A stretch of 64,000 bases of DNA from RGIG426 sp045598965 (GCA_045598965.1 JAZRVH010000005.1:10779-74778); one strand, 5' to 3'. Numbered from the stretch's first letter, positions 53,211-61,983 are shown. Notes: generated from the letters alone by a model not told the origin. A program made the numbers and translations.

Positions 53211-54260
53211 ATGAAAGCTGCGGTTTTACACGGAATTGACGATATTCGCTATGAGGAATACGATACGCCCGCCACGCTTCCCGGCACAATCAAAGTGCGT
53301 GTGATGGCGGCGGGAATTTGCGGGTCGGATATCCCCCGTGTTTTACAGGGAAAGGTCAAAAAATTTCCTCTCGTTCTCGGTCACGAATTCTCCGGATATG
53401 TTGTGGAAGTTGGCGAAGGAGTCAAAAACTTTGCCGTCGGTGATCACGTTGCCGGTGCTCCCCTTCTTCCGTGTATGAGTTGTCCCGATTGTGCTCACGG
53501 AAACTATTCCCAGTGCAAACAGTATAGTTTTGTGGGTTCCCGTGTACAAGGGGCTTTTGCCGACTACGTGGTCTTACCGGAGAAAAATGCCGTAAAAATC
53601 GACAGTGCCCTCTCATTTGAGCAAGGAGCCTTGTTTGAACCCTGCACCGTCGGATTGCACGGTGTTCGTCTTGCTGACTATACCGGCGGGAAACGGGTTG
53701 CGGTTATCGGTGGCGGAACCATCGGCTTCTTCACGATGCAGTGGGCTAAGATTTTCGGTGCACGTCAGCTGGTCGTTTTCGACATCAACAAAGACCGCCT
53801 CGATTTCTGTAAACGGTGCGGTGCCACCGACGGCATCTGCACGCTTGATGCGGATTATCGTGAACAAGCGATGGCACTTACCGAAGGTAACGGATTTGAC
53901 TATGTATTTGAGACTTGCGGCGTTCCCGCCACCATCAAAATGGCGATGGATTTGGCGGCAAACAAGGCCCATGTGTGCTATATCGGCACTCCGTCTTCCC
54001 CCGTCACCTTTGAGCCGCTGGAATGGGAAAATCTCAACCGCAAAGAGCTTTCGGTGACCGGCTCGTGGATGTCCTATTCCGCTCCGTTCCCCGGCGAGGA
54101 ATGGGTGCTGACCGCTCATTACTTTGCGACCGGCGACCTTATTTATGACCCCGATGCCGTGTATGAAAAGTTCCCGATGAGCGACGCCGCCAAGGCATTT
54201 GAGCTTTATAAAACCCCCGGTCTCGTCAAAGGCCGTGTGCTTTTATATAACGAGGATTAA
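53211..54260 (+). CDS. Zinc-dependent polyol-phosphate dehydrogenase, GatD-like
   Basis: The 349-residue medium-chain dehydrogenase has the catalytic zinc ligands Cys37 (GICGSD) and His58/Glu59 (GHEF), the structural zinc cysteines 88, 91, 94 and 102, and the nucleotide loop VIGGGTIG. The segment TGSWMSYSAPFPGEEW is typical of galactitol-1-phosphate 5-dehydrogenases, which interconvert galactitol 1-phosphate and tagatose 6-phosphate. TarJ (ribulose-5-phosphate reductase) belongs to the same superfamily. In this operon it may run in the reducing direction to supply the polyol phosphate. It is followed 3 bases later by a small membrane protein. Confidence 0.85.
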   Translation: MKAAVLHGIDDIRYEEYDTPATLPGTIKVRVMAAGICGSDIPRVLQGKVKKFPLVLGHEFSGYVVEVGEGVKNFAVGDHVAGAPLLPCMSCPDCAHGNYSQCKQYSFVGSRVQGAFADYVVLPEKNAVKIDSALSFEQGALFEPCTVGLHGVRLADYTGGKRVAVIGGGTIGFFTMQWAKIFGARQLVVFDINKDRLDFCKRCGATDGICTLDADYREQAMALTEGNGFDYVFETCGVPATIKMAMDLAANKAHVCYIGTPSSPVTFEPLEWENLNRKELSVTGSWMSYSAPFPGEEWVLTAHYFATGDLIYDPDAVYEKFPMSDAAKAFELYKTPGLVKGRVLLYNED

Positions 54261-54263
54261 GAG

Positions 54264-54455
54264 ATGAGTAAAGACGGCTATATTATCGTCGGTATGCTGA
54301 TTTACCTCGTTACGTCGATTGTCAACCGCTTTTTTGTGGCAATTCCGGATGCGGTGTACATTCCCCTTGCCGTTGTCGGCATCACGCTGATGATTACCGG
54401 CATCCGCCTCGGCAACAAACAAGCGAAAGCAGACAAAGAAAACAAAGAAGAATAA
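54264..54455 (+). CDS. Small two-helix membrane protein
   Basis: The 63-residue protein has two hydrophobic helices (about residues 5-22 and 30-47) and a charged tail (NKQAKADKENKEE). It starts 3 bases after the dehydrogenase stop, with GAGGA inside the end of that gene as ribosome site, and ends right before a terminator, so it is the last gene of the LicD operon. I do not recognise a family. Confidence 0.6.
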   Translation: MSKDGYIIVGMLIYLVTSIVNRFFVAIPDAVYIPLAVVGITLMITGIRLGNKQAKADKENKEE

Positions 54456-54459
54456 CATA

Positions 54460-54490
54460 AAAAAGACCGTCCAATGGACGGTCTTTTTTT
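54460..54490. terminator. Bidirectional terminator (LicD operon / rmlB)
   Basis: Stem AAAGACCGTCC/GGACGGTCTTT with an AAT-like loop flanked by A- and T-runs, between convergent transcripts. Confidence 0.93.
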
Positions 54491-54506
54491 ATCTTTTTAA
54501 CGTTTT

Positions 54507-55526
54507 TTAGCGGTTGCCGTACATCTGCTCATAGTAGTTTTGGTAATCCCCACGAAGGATTTCCTCCCACCACTCCCGGTTATCGCAGTACCATTGAACG
54601 GTTTGTTTTAAGCCGTCATCAATACGGGTTTCGGGAAGCCAACCGAGTTCGTTATGGATTTTTGTGGGGTCAATGGCATAGCGGCGATCGTGACCCGGTC
54701 GGTCGGTAACGTAGGTAATAAGGCTCTCCGGTTTTTCGAGCAACCCGAGAACCGTTTTCACCACGTCAATGTTGCGACGCTCGTTATGGCCGCCGATATT
54801 ATACACCTCGCCGATTTTGCCGTGACGCAAAATTAGGTCAATGGCAATGCAATGGTCTTTCACATAAAGCCAATCCCGCACATTCTCCCCTTTGCCGTAC
54901 ACCGGCACCGATTGGTCGGAGAGTGCCCGAGAAATCATCAGCGGAATCAGTTTTTCCGGAAACTGGAACGGGCCGTAGTTGTTGGAGCAACGGGAAATGG
55001 TGGTTTGAAGCCCGAACGTCCGCTCATACGCTTGCACCAGCAAATCCGCCGAAGCTTTAGACGCCGAATACGGCGACGAGGTGTGCAGCGGTGTCGTTTC
55101 GGTAAAGAACAAATCCGGCCGATCGAGCGGCAGGTCGCCATAAACCTCATCGGTGGAAACCTGGTGATAACGGGACACACCGTATTGGCGGCACGCATCC
55201 ATCAGCACCTGGGTTCCTAATACGTTGGTACGTAAAAACAGTGCCGGGTCTTTAAGGCTTCGGTCAACGTGACTTTCGGCGGCAAAGTTCACCACCGCAT
55301 CAAATTGTTCCTCCGCAAACAGCGAAAAAACGGCATCACGGTCGGCAATATCCCCTTTTACAAAACGAAATTTTGGATTTTCCAACGCCGCTTTCAGGGT
55401 TTTCAAATTGCCCGCATAGGTCAAAGCATCCAGACAGACAATGCGATCCTCCGGATGGGTTTCCAACTCCAAATACACGAAGTTTGCACCGATAAAGCCG
55501 GCACCACCGGTCACGAGAATGTTCAC
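54507..55526 (-). CDS. rmlB: dTDP-glucose 4,6-dehydratase
   Basis: RmlB turns dTDP-glucose into dTDP-4-keto-6-deoxyglucose. The 339-residue SDR protein has the NAD loop VTGGAGFIGANFVYLE, DAVVNFAAESHVDRS, the STDEVYGDLP catalytic Thr-Asp-Glu, the YSASKASAD Tyr-Lys pair and RCSNNYGPFQFPEKLIPLMI. The start is GTG at 55526 with an AGAAGGA site. It is the last gene of the reverse operon. RmlC and RmlD are absent, so the keto sugar may be used otherwise or completed elsewhere. Confidence 0.95.
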   Translation of the reverse strand: MNILVTGGAGFIGANFVYLELETHPEDRIVCLDALTYAGNLKTLKAALENPKFRFVKGDIADRDAVFSLFAEEQFDAVVNFAAESHVDRSLKDPALFLRTNVLGTQVLMDACRQYGVSRYHQVSTDEVYGDLPLDRPDLFFTETTPLHTSSPYSASKASADLLVQAYERTFGLQTTISRCSNNYGPFQFPEKLIPLMISRALSDQSVPVYGKGENVRDWLYVKDHCIAIDLILRHGKIGEVYNIGGHNERRNIDVVKTVLGLLEKPESLITYVTDRPGHDRRYAIDPTKIHNELGWLPETRIDDGLKQTVQWYCDNREWWEEILRGDYQNYYEQMYGNR

Positions 55527-55547
55527 GTGTTTTCCTTCTTTCTGGGA

Positions 55548-56435
55548 TTAACCGTAGTAAATTTTACCTTGAGCCACCCGTTTCAAATGCTCACCGTAAA
55601 GGGATTTTCCATAGCGTTCAGCGGATTCAAGCAAATCATCCGCACCAATCCAGCCATTGATAAACGCCACTTCCTCCGGTGCAGAAACAAGCATCTCCTG
55701 CCGTGTCTGTACCATACGAATATACTCGCCCGCATCCGCCAGTGCGTCCATCGTGCCGGTATCCATCCACGCATAGCCTCGCCCGAGCAGTTGCACGTTG
55801 AGCGAGCCGTCCTCTAAATACATATTGTTGAGGTCGGTAATTTCCAGTTCGCCACGTGCGGAGGGTTTCACCTGTTTTGCGTATTCTACCACACGTTTAT
55901 CGTAAAAATACAAACCGGTCACGCAATAGTTGGATTTGGGATGTTCCGGCTTTTCCTCAATGGAAAGCACCCGCTGGTTCTCGTCAAAATTGACAACACC
56001 GAAGCGTTCGGGATTTTTCACATAGTAACCGAACACGGTGGCTTTGCCGTCCTTTGCATCCATCAAAGCCTGATGAAGCAAAATCCGCAAGCCGTTTCCG
56101 TAGAAAATATTATCACCAAGCACCATGGCACAAGGCTCGTCGCCGATGAATTCCTCGCCCAGCAAAAACGCTTGTGCCAGTCCATCCGGTGAAGGTTGCT
56201 CTTTGTAGGATAAGGTAATACCGAGAGAGGAGCCATCCCCCAAAAGGCGTTTGAAGTTAGGCAAATCCTGCGGAGTGGAGATGATAAGAATATCACGGAT
56301 ACCCGCCAGCATAAGTGTAGACAGCGGATAATAGATCATCGGCTTATCGTAAACGGGAAGCAGTTGCTTCGACGTCACCATAGTAAGCGGATACAGACGT
56401 GTGCCCGAGCCGCCTGCCAAAATAATGCCTTTCAT
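55548..56435 (-). CDS. rmlA: Glucose-1-phosphate thymidylyltransferase
   Basis: RmlA makes dTDP-glucose. The 295-residue protein shows KGIILAGGSGTRLYPLT, SKQLLPVYDKPMIYYPLS, QPSPDGLAQAF, LGDNIFYG and the EEKPEHPKSNYCVTGLYFYD segment. The start at 56435 has an AAGGAGGAA site; a longer frame would run into the GT2 gene. It lies between the GT2 gene (1 base away) and rmlB. Confidence 0.95.
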   Translation of the reverse strand: MKGIILAGGSGTRLYPLTMVTSKQLLPVYDKPMIYYPLSTLMLAGIRDILIISTPQDLPNFKRLLGDGSSLGITLSYKEQPSPDGLAQAFLLGEEFIGDEPCAMVLGDNIFYGNGLRILLHQALMDAKDGKATVFGYYVKNPERFGVVNFDENQRVLSIEEKPEHPKSNYCVTGLYFYDKRVVEYAKQVKPSARGELEITDLNNMYLEDGSLNVQLLGRGYAWMDTGTMDALADAGEYIRMVQTRQEMLVSAPEEVAFINGWIGADDLLESAERYGKSLYGEHLKRVAQGKIYYG

Positions 56436-56436
56436 C

Positions 56437-57405
56437 TTATTCCTCCTTGCTCTCCATATCAAAGTTGATACGCTCTTCCTCAACCACCAACGGGCGGTTC
56501 ATAGAACGCTGGTTGATGGATAAGATATATTCACCGAGAAGTCCGATAAAGAACAGTTGAATGGAACCGAGCAGCAACACCGCCAACAAAATCGGCGTTG
56601 TTCCGGCAGGAAAACGATCCCAGTAAATCAGCTTCATAATAAGATACACAATAGCGGCAATAAAGCTTAATGCGGACAAGCCAAAGCCGAAAAAGGTGGC
56701 AATACGCAAACCGATTTTTGTGTAGGATGTAAAAGACAGCATCGCCGCATCGTACAAACTGTACCAGTTGTTTTTCGATTTTCCGCCACGGCGTTTCGGT
56801 TGGGTATATTCGATATCGCAACGCTTAAAACCAAGCTCTGCAACAATTCCACGAATAAACGGCGTCGGGTCATTCAGGTCACGAAGCACCTCGATAAACC
56901 GTTTATCATAAAGACCGAAACCGGTAAAATGCTCAATTTGCTCAACCGACGACATCTTTTTGATGGTGCGGTAGTAGCAGGAACGTAAAAAATACATAAT
57001 GGGATTTTCTCGGCTGGCGGTTTTAATGCCGCAGACGATTTTATATCCCTCTTCCCACTTTTGCACAAACTTCGGAATCATTTCCACCGGGTCTTGGAAA
57101 TCGGCACACATGGTGATTGTGCAATCGCCGGTGGTTTGACACATACCGTGATAAGGCGAGTTAAACTGGCCAAAATTTTTGGCGTTGAAAATCGCCTTGA
57201 TTTTCGGGTTTTGACGGCACAATTCACGCAAAAGGGCCTGTGTATTGTCTTTGGAGCAGTTGTCAATGAACAAAAGCTCGTAGTCATAGGCGGGTAACTG
57301 GGTTTCAATCGTTTCAATAATCGCCTTGGACAGCGGGACGACATTCTCCTCCTCGTTGTAGCAGGGCACCATAATCGAAATCGTTTTCCGGGCTTGTTCG
57401 CTCAT
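56437..57405 (-). CDS. GT2 glycosyltransferase, bactoprenol-sugar (DPM1/GtrB) type
   Basis: The 322-residue protein has an N-terminal GT-A domain (ISIMVPCYNEEENVVPLSKAI, FIDNCSKDNT, MCADFQDPVEMIPKF, QPKRRGGKSKNNWY) and two C-terminal transmembrane helices. This layout is that of enzymes that put a single sugar from a nucleotide donor onto undecaprenyl phosphate. It lies inside the rfb/rml operon, so the donor may be one of the sugars made there. An AAAGGAAG site precedes the ATG. Confidence 0.88.
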   Translation of the reverse strand: MSEQARKTISIMVPCYNEEENVVPLSKAIIETIETQLPAYDYELLFIDNCSKDNTQALLRELCRQNPKIKAIFNAKNFGQFNSPYHGMCQTTGDCTITMCADFQDPVEMIPKFVQKWEEGYKIVCGIKTASRENPIMYFLRSCYYRTIKKMSSVEQIEHFTGFGLYDKRFIEVLRDLNDPTPFIRGIVAELGFKRCDIEYTQPKRRGGKSKNNWYSLYDAAMLSFTSYTKIGLRIATFFGFGLSALSFIAAIVYLIMKLIYWDRFPAGTTPILLAVLLLGSIQLFFIGLLGEYILSINQRSMNRPLVVEEERINFDMESKEE

Positions 57406-57419
57406 GATTACGCTTCCTT

Positions 57420-58757
57420 TCAGGCTTCAAGAGCCTCCAAAATCACTTCTGCCATCGTATCCAGCATTGCGTCGGTCATTCCGGGATAAACCCCCACCCA
57501 GAAGGTGCGACGCATAATCTCGTCGGTGTTTTTCAAATCACCAACCACACGATAGCCTTTGCCGGAGGCACGCATCTCGTCAAAGCAAGGATGACGGGTC
57601 AGGTTGCCGGCAAACAGCATACGGGTTTGAATGCCCTTGCCTTCAATATACGGCACCACTTTTTCACGATCCACGCCCTCTTTGCAGGTGAGCATAAATC
57701 CAAACCAAGACGGGTTGCTTCCATCCAGTGCTTTCGGCAAAATCAGCTTGTCCTCTGCCTCTTTGAGCTTCTCGTACAGATACGCAAAGTTATGACGACG
57801 GCGTTCCACAAACGAGGGGAATTTCTCGATTTGGGCACAACCCACTGCCGCTTGCATATCAGTGGCTTTCAGGTTATAGCCAAAGTGAGAGTAGACGTAT
57901 TTGTGGTCATATCCACGGGGCAGCTCGCCATACTGACCGTCAAAACGGTGGTTACAGCGGTTATCTTGACCGGAACGGCACACGCAGTCACGACCCCAGT
58001 CACGCATAGAACGCATAATCTTAGAAAGAAGCGGATTTTTGGTATACACCGCACCGCCCTCGCCCATCGTCATGTGATGAGGCGGATAGAAACTGCTGGT
58101 ACCGAGATCACCCACCGTACCGGTTTTTTGCATTTTGCCATCCACCAGCACTTCCGAGCCGAGGGCATCACAGTTATCTTCAATAAGCCAAAGATTGTGC
58201 TTGTCACAGAACGCTTTCACCGCTGCCACGTCAAACGGCATACCCAGTGTATGGGCAATCATCACGGCTTTGGTTTTGTCGGATACCGCTTCCTCCAGTT
58301 TCGTGACGTCGATATTGTATTCCGGAATCGTCACATCCACGAATACCGGCACCGCCCCATACTGGATAACCGGGGTTACGGTGGTCGGGAAGCCGGCGGC
58401 GACGGTAATCACCTCATCGCCGGGACGCACACGACGGTCGCCCAAAAGCGGGGACGTCAAGGTCATAAAGGCAAGGAGGTTCGCACTGGAACCGGAGTTG
58501 ACGAGGCACGCATACGGCACACCGAGATACGCCGCCAATTTCGCTTCAAACTCATCCGTATACCGACCGGCGGTCAGCCAAAACTCCAAGGAGCTGTCCA
58601 CCAAATTCACCATTTCCGCCTCGTCATACACACGGGAAGCATACGGGATGCGGTCACCTTTTTCGTAAGGTTTTTTCGTATGATAGGTGCGGCAATACTC
58701 CGCCACCATCTCTAAAATTTCTTGACGGGCCTGTGCTTCAGTTTTCATCTCGCTCAT
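57420..58757 (-). CDS. rfbH: CDP-4-dehydro-6-deoxyglucose 3-dehydratase (E1, RfbH)
   Basis: RfbH removes the C3 hydroxyl of CDP-4-keto-6-deoxyglucose, the committing step to 3,6-dideoxyhexoses. The 445-residue protein is of the DegT/AspC fold but, as known for this enzyme, has His (SFYPPHHMTMGEGG, 227-228) where aminotransferases have the PLP lysine, so it uses PMP. Cys196, 258, 260 and 268 are candidates for the [2Fe-2S] cluster. It needs a reductase (E3, RfbI/AscD), which is not in this window. The start overlaps the rfbG stop (ATGA), with AGGAGG upstream. Confidence 0.92.
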   Translation of the reverse strand: MSEMKTEAQARQEILEMVAEYCRTYHTKKPYEKGDRIPYASRVYDEAEMVNLVDSSLEFWLTAGRYTDEFEAKLAAYLGVPYACLVNSGSSANLLAFMTLTSPLLGDRRVRPGDEVITVAAGFPTTVTPVIQYGAVPVFVDVTIPEYNIDVTKLEEAVSDKTKAVMIAHTLGMPFDVAAVKAFCDKHNLWLIEDNCDALGSEVLVDGKMQKTGTVGDLGTSSFYPPHHMTMGEGGAVYTKNPLLSKIMRSMRDWGRDCVCRSGQDNRCNHRFDGQYGELPRGYDHKYVYSHFGYNLKATDMQAAVGCAQIEKFPSFVERRRHNFAYLYEKLKEAEDKLILPKALDGSNPSWFGFMLTCKEGVDREKVVPYIEGKGIQTRMLFAGNLTRHPCFDEMRASGKGYRVVGDLKNTDEIMRRTFWVGVYPGMTDAMLDTMAEVILEALEA

Positions 58758-59818
58758 TGGTTCATTCCTCCTAAAAATTCTGCCGCTTGCTTATCCATAC
58801 AAGCACGAACGTCGCCACCGTTTAAGCGGCACTGTTCCCATTCGGCGATTTTTTCCACCGCCGTATCAATATGCCAAGTGGGCTTCCAACCGAACACCTC
58901 TTTCACCTTATCACAGCAAAGGCGGAGATACGTAGCTTCATGCGGACCACCATCGTCACGGTTTTCCCAAGTCATTCCGCCGCCCCAGGCCTTGACAAAC
59001 AAATCCACAAGCTTGCCGGTCTCAACACAGTCACAGCTGTCAGGGCCCACATTGTAGCAACCGGCAAACGATTTATCCTTTGCCTGAGCCTCCACAATCA
59101 TCAAGTAGGTAAACAGCGGCTCGAGCACGTGCTGATACGGACGTACCGAGCGAGGATGCCGCACGATAATCGGGGTGTTCGCCTCTGCCGCACGCACGCA
59201 GTCGGGAATAATACGGTCAACCGCAAAGTCACCGCCGCCGATAACGTTACCGGCACGGGCGGTAGAAACGGCCGGTGCCTCCTCGCTGTCGAAAAACGAG
59301 CGAATGTAACTATGGGTTACAAGCTCCGAGCAGGATTTGGAGTTGGCATACGGGTCAAAGCCGTCGAGCGGCTCATTTTCACGATAGCCGTCCCCCGTTT
59401 CCTCCTCACGGTTGAGATACACCTTGTCGGTGGTCACGTTAAGAACGGAGACCACGTGCTTCGCCTGCCGCACACATTCGAGCAGGTTCACCGTGCCCAT
59501 CACGTTGGTTTCGTAGGTGTACACCGGGCGTTTGTAGCTCTCACGCACAATGGGCTGAGCCGCCAAGTGCAGTACAATTTCCGGGTCGCACTTGTCAAAA
59601 GCGGCTTTCATTGCATCAAAGTCCCGCACATCGCCGTATACCGAGGTCATCCCCTCGTCGATTTTCGCAATCTTAAAGAGGGATTTCTCCTCCGGCTCTA
59701 AGGCATAACCGGTGACAATCGCACCGGCGTTTTGCAAAATGCGGGACAGCCATGCTCCTTTGAAACCGGTGTGACCGGTCAGGAACACACGTTTACCGTT
59801 AAAATAACTTAAGTCCAT
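58754..59818 (-). CDS. rfbG: CDP-glucose 4,6-dehydratase (RfbG)
   Basis: RfbG converts CDP-glucose to CDP-4-keto-6-deoxyglucose. The 354-residue SDR protein has GKRVFLTGHTGFKGAWL, HLAAQPIVRESYKRP, NVTTDKVY, DPYANSKSCSELV (Tyr-Lys) and ARAGNVIGGGDFAVDRIIPD. The ATG at 59818 gives a family-typical start; an in-frame GTG at 59827 is possible, as the ribosome site is weak for both. It follows rfbF by 30 bases and overlaps rfbH by four. Confidence 0.93.
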   Translation of the reverse strand: MDLSYFNGKRVFLTGHTGFKGAWLSRILQNAGAIVTGYALEPEEKSLFKIAKIDEGMTSVYGDVRDFDAMKAAFDKCDPEIVLHLAAQPIVRESYKRPVYTYETNVMGTVNLLECVRQAKHVVSVLNVTTDKVYLNREEETGDGYRENEPLDGFDPYANSKSCSELVTHSYIRSFFDSEEAPAVSTARAGNVIGGGDFAVDRIIPDCVRAAEANTPIIVRHPRSVRPYQHVLEPLFTYLMIVEAQAKDKSFAGCYNVGPDSCDCVETGKLVDLFVKAWGGGMTWENRDDGGPHEATYLRLCCDKVKEVFGWKPTWHIDTAVEKIAEWEQCRLNGGDVRACMDKQAAEFLGGMNQ

Positions 59819-59848
59819 GTGGAACACTCGCTTTCGTGAAATTTAAGA

Positions 59849-60622
59849 TTACCAGCGTTTCCAAGGAGCGTCACCGCTCTCCCAAATCGCTTCCAGGTTC
59901 TGTTTGTCACGCAGGGTATCCATGCAGTGCCAGAAGCCGCTGTGACGGAAAGCGGACAGCTCGCCGGTCTCTGCCAGCGTCTCCATCGGTTTTTGCTCAA
60001 GAACGGTGCTGTCGTCAATCAGCAAATCGAACACCGCCGGCTCAAGAACCATAAAGCCGCCGTTAATCCAGCTGCCGTCAACGTCCCGTTTCTCACGGAA
60101 CGCAGACACGTCGCCTTTATCACCGAGACCGAGCACGCCGAAACGCTGACCGGCGTGAACGGCGGTCAAGGTCGCTTTTCTGCCCTGCGATTTGTGGTAA
60201 GTGAGCAGGGCGTTAAAGTCCACGTCGGACACGCTGTCGCCATAGGTCAGCATAAACGGCTCGTTGCCGATGTACTCTTTAATACGGCGAACACGACCGC
60301 CGGTCATCGTGTTAAGACCGGTATCCACAAGCGTGACCTTCCACGGCTCGGACATGCTGTTATGAACAGTCATTTCGTTGTCGTTTGTGAAGTCAAAGGT
60401 CACGTCGGAGGTGTGCAGATAGTAGTTGGCAAAAAACTCCTTAATGACGTGCTGTTTATAGCCACAGCAGATGACAAAATCATTAAATCCCTGTGCGGAA
60501 TAGCTTTTCATAATGTGCCACAAAATCGGACGACCGCCGATTTCAATCATCGGCTTCGGAACGGTATGGCTTTCCTCCGCAATGCGGGTGCCGAAACCAC
60601 CGGCAAGAATAACAACTTTCAT
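59849..60622 (-). CDS. rfbF: Glucose-1-phosphate cytidylyltransferase (RfbF)
   Basis: RfbF makes CDP-glucose, feeding RfbG and RfbH. The 257-residue protein begins KVVILAGGFGTRIAEE and contains VPKPMIEIGGRPILWHIMK, LTYGDSVSDVD and the C-terminal SGFWHCMDTLRDK segment typical of this enzyme. The ATG at 60622 is 8 bases after AGGAGG; the one at 60628 is too close. It is the first gene of the reverse operon rfbFGH-GT2-rmlAB. Confidence 0.95.
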   Translation of the reverse strand: MKVVILAGGFGTRIAEESHTVPKPMIEIGGRPILWHIMKSYSAQGFNDFVICCGYKQHVIKEFFANYYLHTSDVTFDFTNDNEMTVHNSMSEPWKVTLVDTGLNTMTGGRVRRIKEYIGNEPFMLTYGDSVSDVDFNALLTYHKSQGRKATLTAVHAGQRFGVLGLGDKGDVSAFREKRDVDGSWINGGFMVLEPAVFDLLIDDSTVLEQKPMETLAETGELSAFRHSGFWHCMDTLRDKQNLEAIWESGDAPWKRW

Positions 60623-60692
60623 TTTCATTTCCTCCTTAAGTTCAGGTGTTTGATGAGGGGCATACTCGCCCGGATTTTCAATACATGGATTC

Positions 60693-60721
60693 ATTATAAC
60701 TTATTATTTTATTTTTGTCTA
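60693..60721 (-). promoter_or_regulatory. Promoter of the rfbFGH-rmlAB operon
   Basis: On the reverse strand TAGACA (60716-60721) and TATAAT (60693-60698) are 17 bases apart, 70 bases before rfbF. Confidence 0.78.
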
Positions 60722-60914
60722 TAAAAAAAAGGTCAATTTGTTTGAAAATTCGTCATTTTTCTGTTCTTTTTTCCACAAACTCCCCTACGGACGAAAAAAC
60801 AACATAAAATGCAAAAAAAACGACCGAAATCGTATAGGGTTTTTAAGTAAAATGTGCGATAATAGAGAGCGTAAATCGTGCCATCGTGCACAAATATGAA
60901 AGGAAGTTTTCAAA

Positions 60915-61640
60915 ATGGTCGTCAAAGTGTATAAAGACGCCGAAACTATCGGCAAAGCTGCCGCCGCTATGTTTGCGGCTCGTGTTCTCGAAAAACCGGA
61001 TTGCGTGCTGGGTCTCGCCACCGGTTCCACCCCCATTCCGACCTACAATGCCATGATCAACTACTTCAAAGAGGGCACCGTGGACTACTCCAAAGTCACC
61101 ACCTTCAACCTCGACGAGTATGTTGGTCTGACCCACGAGCATGATCAGAGCTACTACTACTTCATGCACGACAATCTGTTCAACTCCATTAACGTTCCGG
61201 AAGAGAACATCCACGTTCTCTGCGGTACGGCGGATGATCTGGAAGCCGAGTGTGCCGCCTATGAGGCTGCCATCGAAGCTGCCGGCGGCGTGGATCTGCA
61301 AATCCTCGGCATCGGCCACAACGGTCACATTGCGTTCAACGAGCCGGCGGACACTTTTGCCGCCAAAACTCACGTTGTTTCCCTGACTGCTCGCACCATC
61401 GAAGCCAACACCCGCTTCTTCGCTAGCTCCGCTGATGTGCCCCGTCAGGCTGTCACTATGGGTATCGGCACCATTATGAAGTCCAAGGCGATCGTTCTCG
61501 TCGCTACCGGTGCCGGCAAAGCTCAGGCTGTGCACGATATGATTTACGGCGAAATCGACCCGAAATGCCCGGCTTCTATCCTGCAACTCCATCCGAACGT
61601 CACCATCATCTGCGACAAAGATGCCGCTTCGATGCTGTAA
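60915..61640 (+). CDS. nagB: Glucosamine-6-phosphate deaminase
   Basis: NagB converts glucosamine-6-phosphate to fructose-6-phosphate and ammonia. The 241-residue protein shows LGLATGSTPIPTYNAM, TTFNLDEYVGL, the QILGIGHNGHIAFNEP motif and TMGIGTIMKSK. The codon choice is strongly biased to the optimal set (many C-ending codons), which suggests high expression. The ATG has an AAAGGAAG site. It works downstream of NagA (8.9 kb). A GATAAT at 60858 may be its -10, without a clear -35. Confidence 0.95.
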   Translation: MVVKVYKDAETIGKAAAAMFAARVLEKPDCVLGLATGSTPIPTYNAMINYFKEGTVDYSKVTTFNLDEYVGLTHEHDQSYYYFMHDNLFNSINVPEENIHVLCGTADDLEAECAAYEAAIEAAGGVDLQILGIGHNGHIAFNEPADTFAAKTHVVSLTARTIEANTRFFASSADVPRQAVTMGIGTIMKSKAIVLVATGAGKAQAVHDMIYGEIDPKCPASILQLHPNVTIICDKDAASML

Positions 61641-61665
61641 GTTGTTCATTCCAAAAAACTGTCAA

Positions 61666-61855
61666 GGGCGGAGCAAGATAGGGATCTTATAGGTTTTGCA
61701 ATATCTTTTTCCGTATTATACGACATCAAAACAGGCGGTAATTCGACAGGATTGCCGCCTGTTTATTCTTTGTCTAAACGAAAAATGACCGTTGCAAAAC
61801 TGCCTCGCACAAAAAGATTGTCTTTCGGCTGCAATATCCCTATCTTGCACTGCCC
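61666..61855. repeat. 190-bp element bounded by 23-base inverted repeats
   Basis: The left end (61666-61688) and the right end (61833-61855) match as inverted repeats in 20 of 23 positions, with a perfect 13-base core GCAAGATAGGGAT. The inside has no ORF and contains the nagB terminator hairpin. The shape is that of a small MITE-like element or of a structured RNA whose ends pair. Confidence 0.55.
61728..61764 (+). terminator. Hairpin after nagB, probable terminator
   Basis: AAACAGGCGG and CCGCCTGTTT pair, extended inwards by AT pairs, to a 14-bp stem; a T-rich stretch follows. Confidence 0.75.
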
Positions 61856-61905
61856 AAAGTGACGGGTTTCTTTCATTTTTGTAACCTATTTTTGTGTGGA
61901 ATTCG

Positions 61906-61934
61906 TTGACAAACGGGCAAAAATTCGGTATACT
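61906..61934 (+). promoter_or_regulatory. Promoter of the ABC exporter operon
   Basis: TTGACA at 61906-61911 and TATACT at 61929-61934 with a 17-base spacer, 49 bases before the permease start. Confidence 0.88.
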
Positions 61935-61983
61935 GTCTATATATGTAAAAAACAAGATTTTATATAAAGGAGTTGTGATCCGT

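Noticed and set aside
57591..58715. Forward ORF of 374 codons across rfbH
   Set aside because: It is antisense to rfbH, rich in His and Arg as expected from a shadow frame, and lacks a ribosome site.
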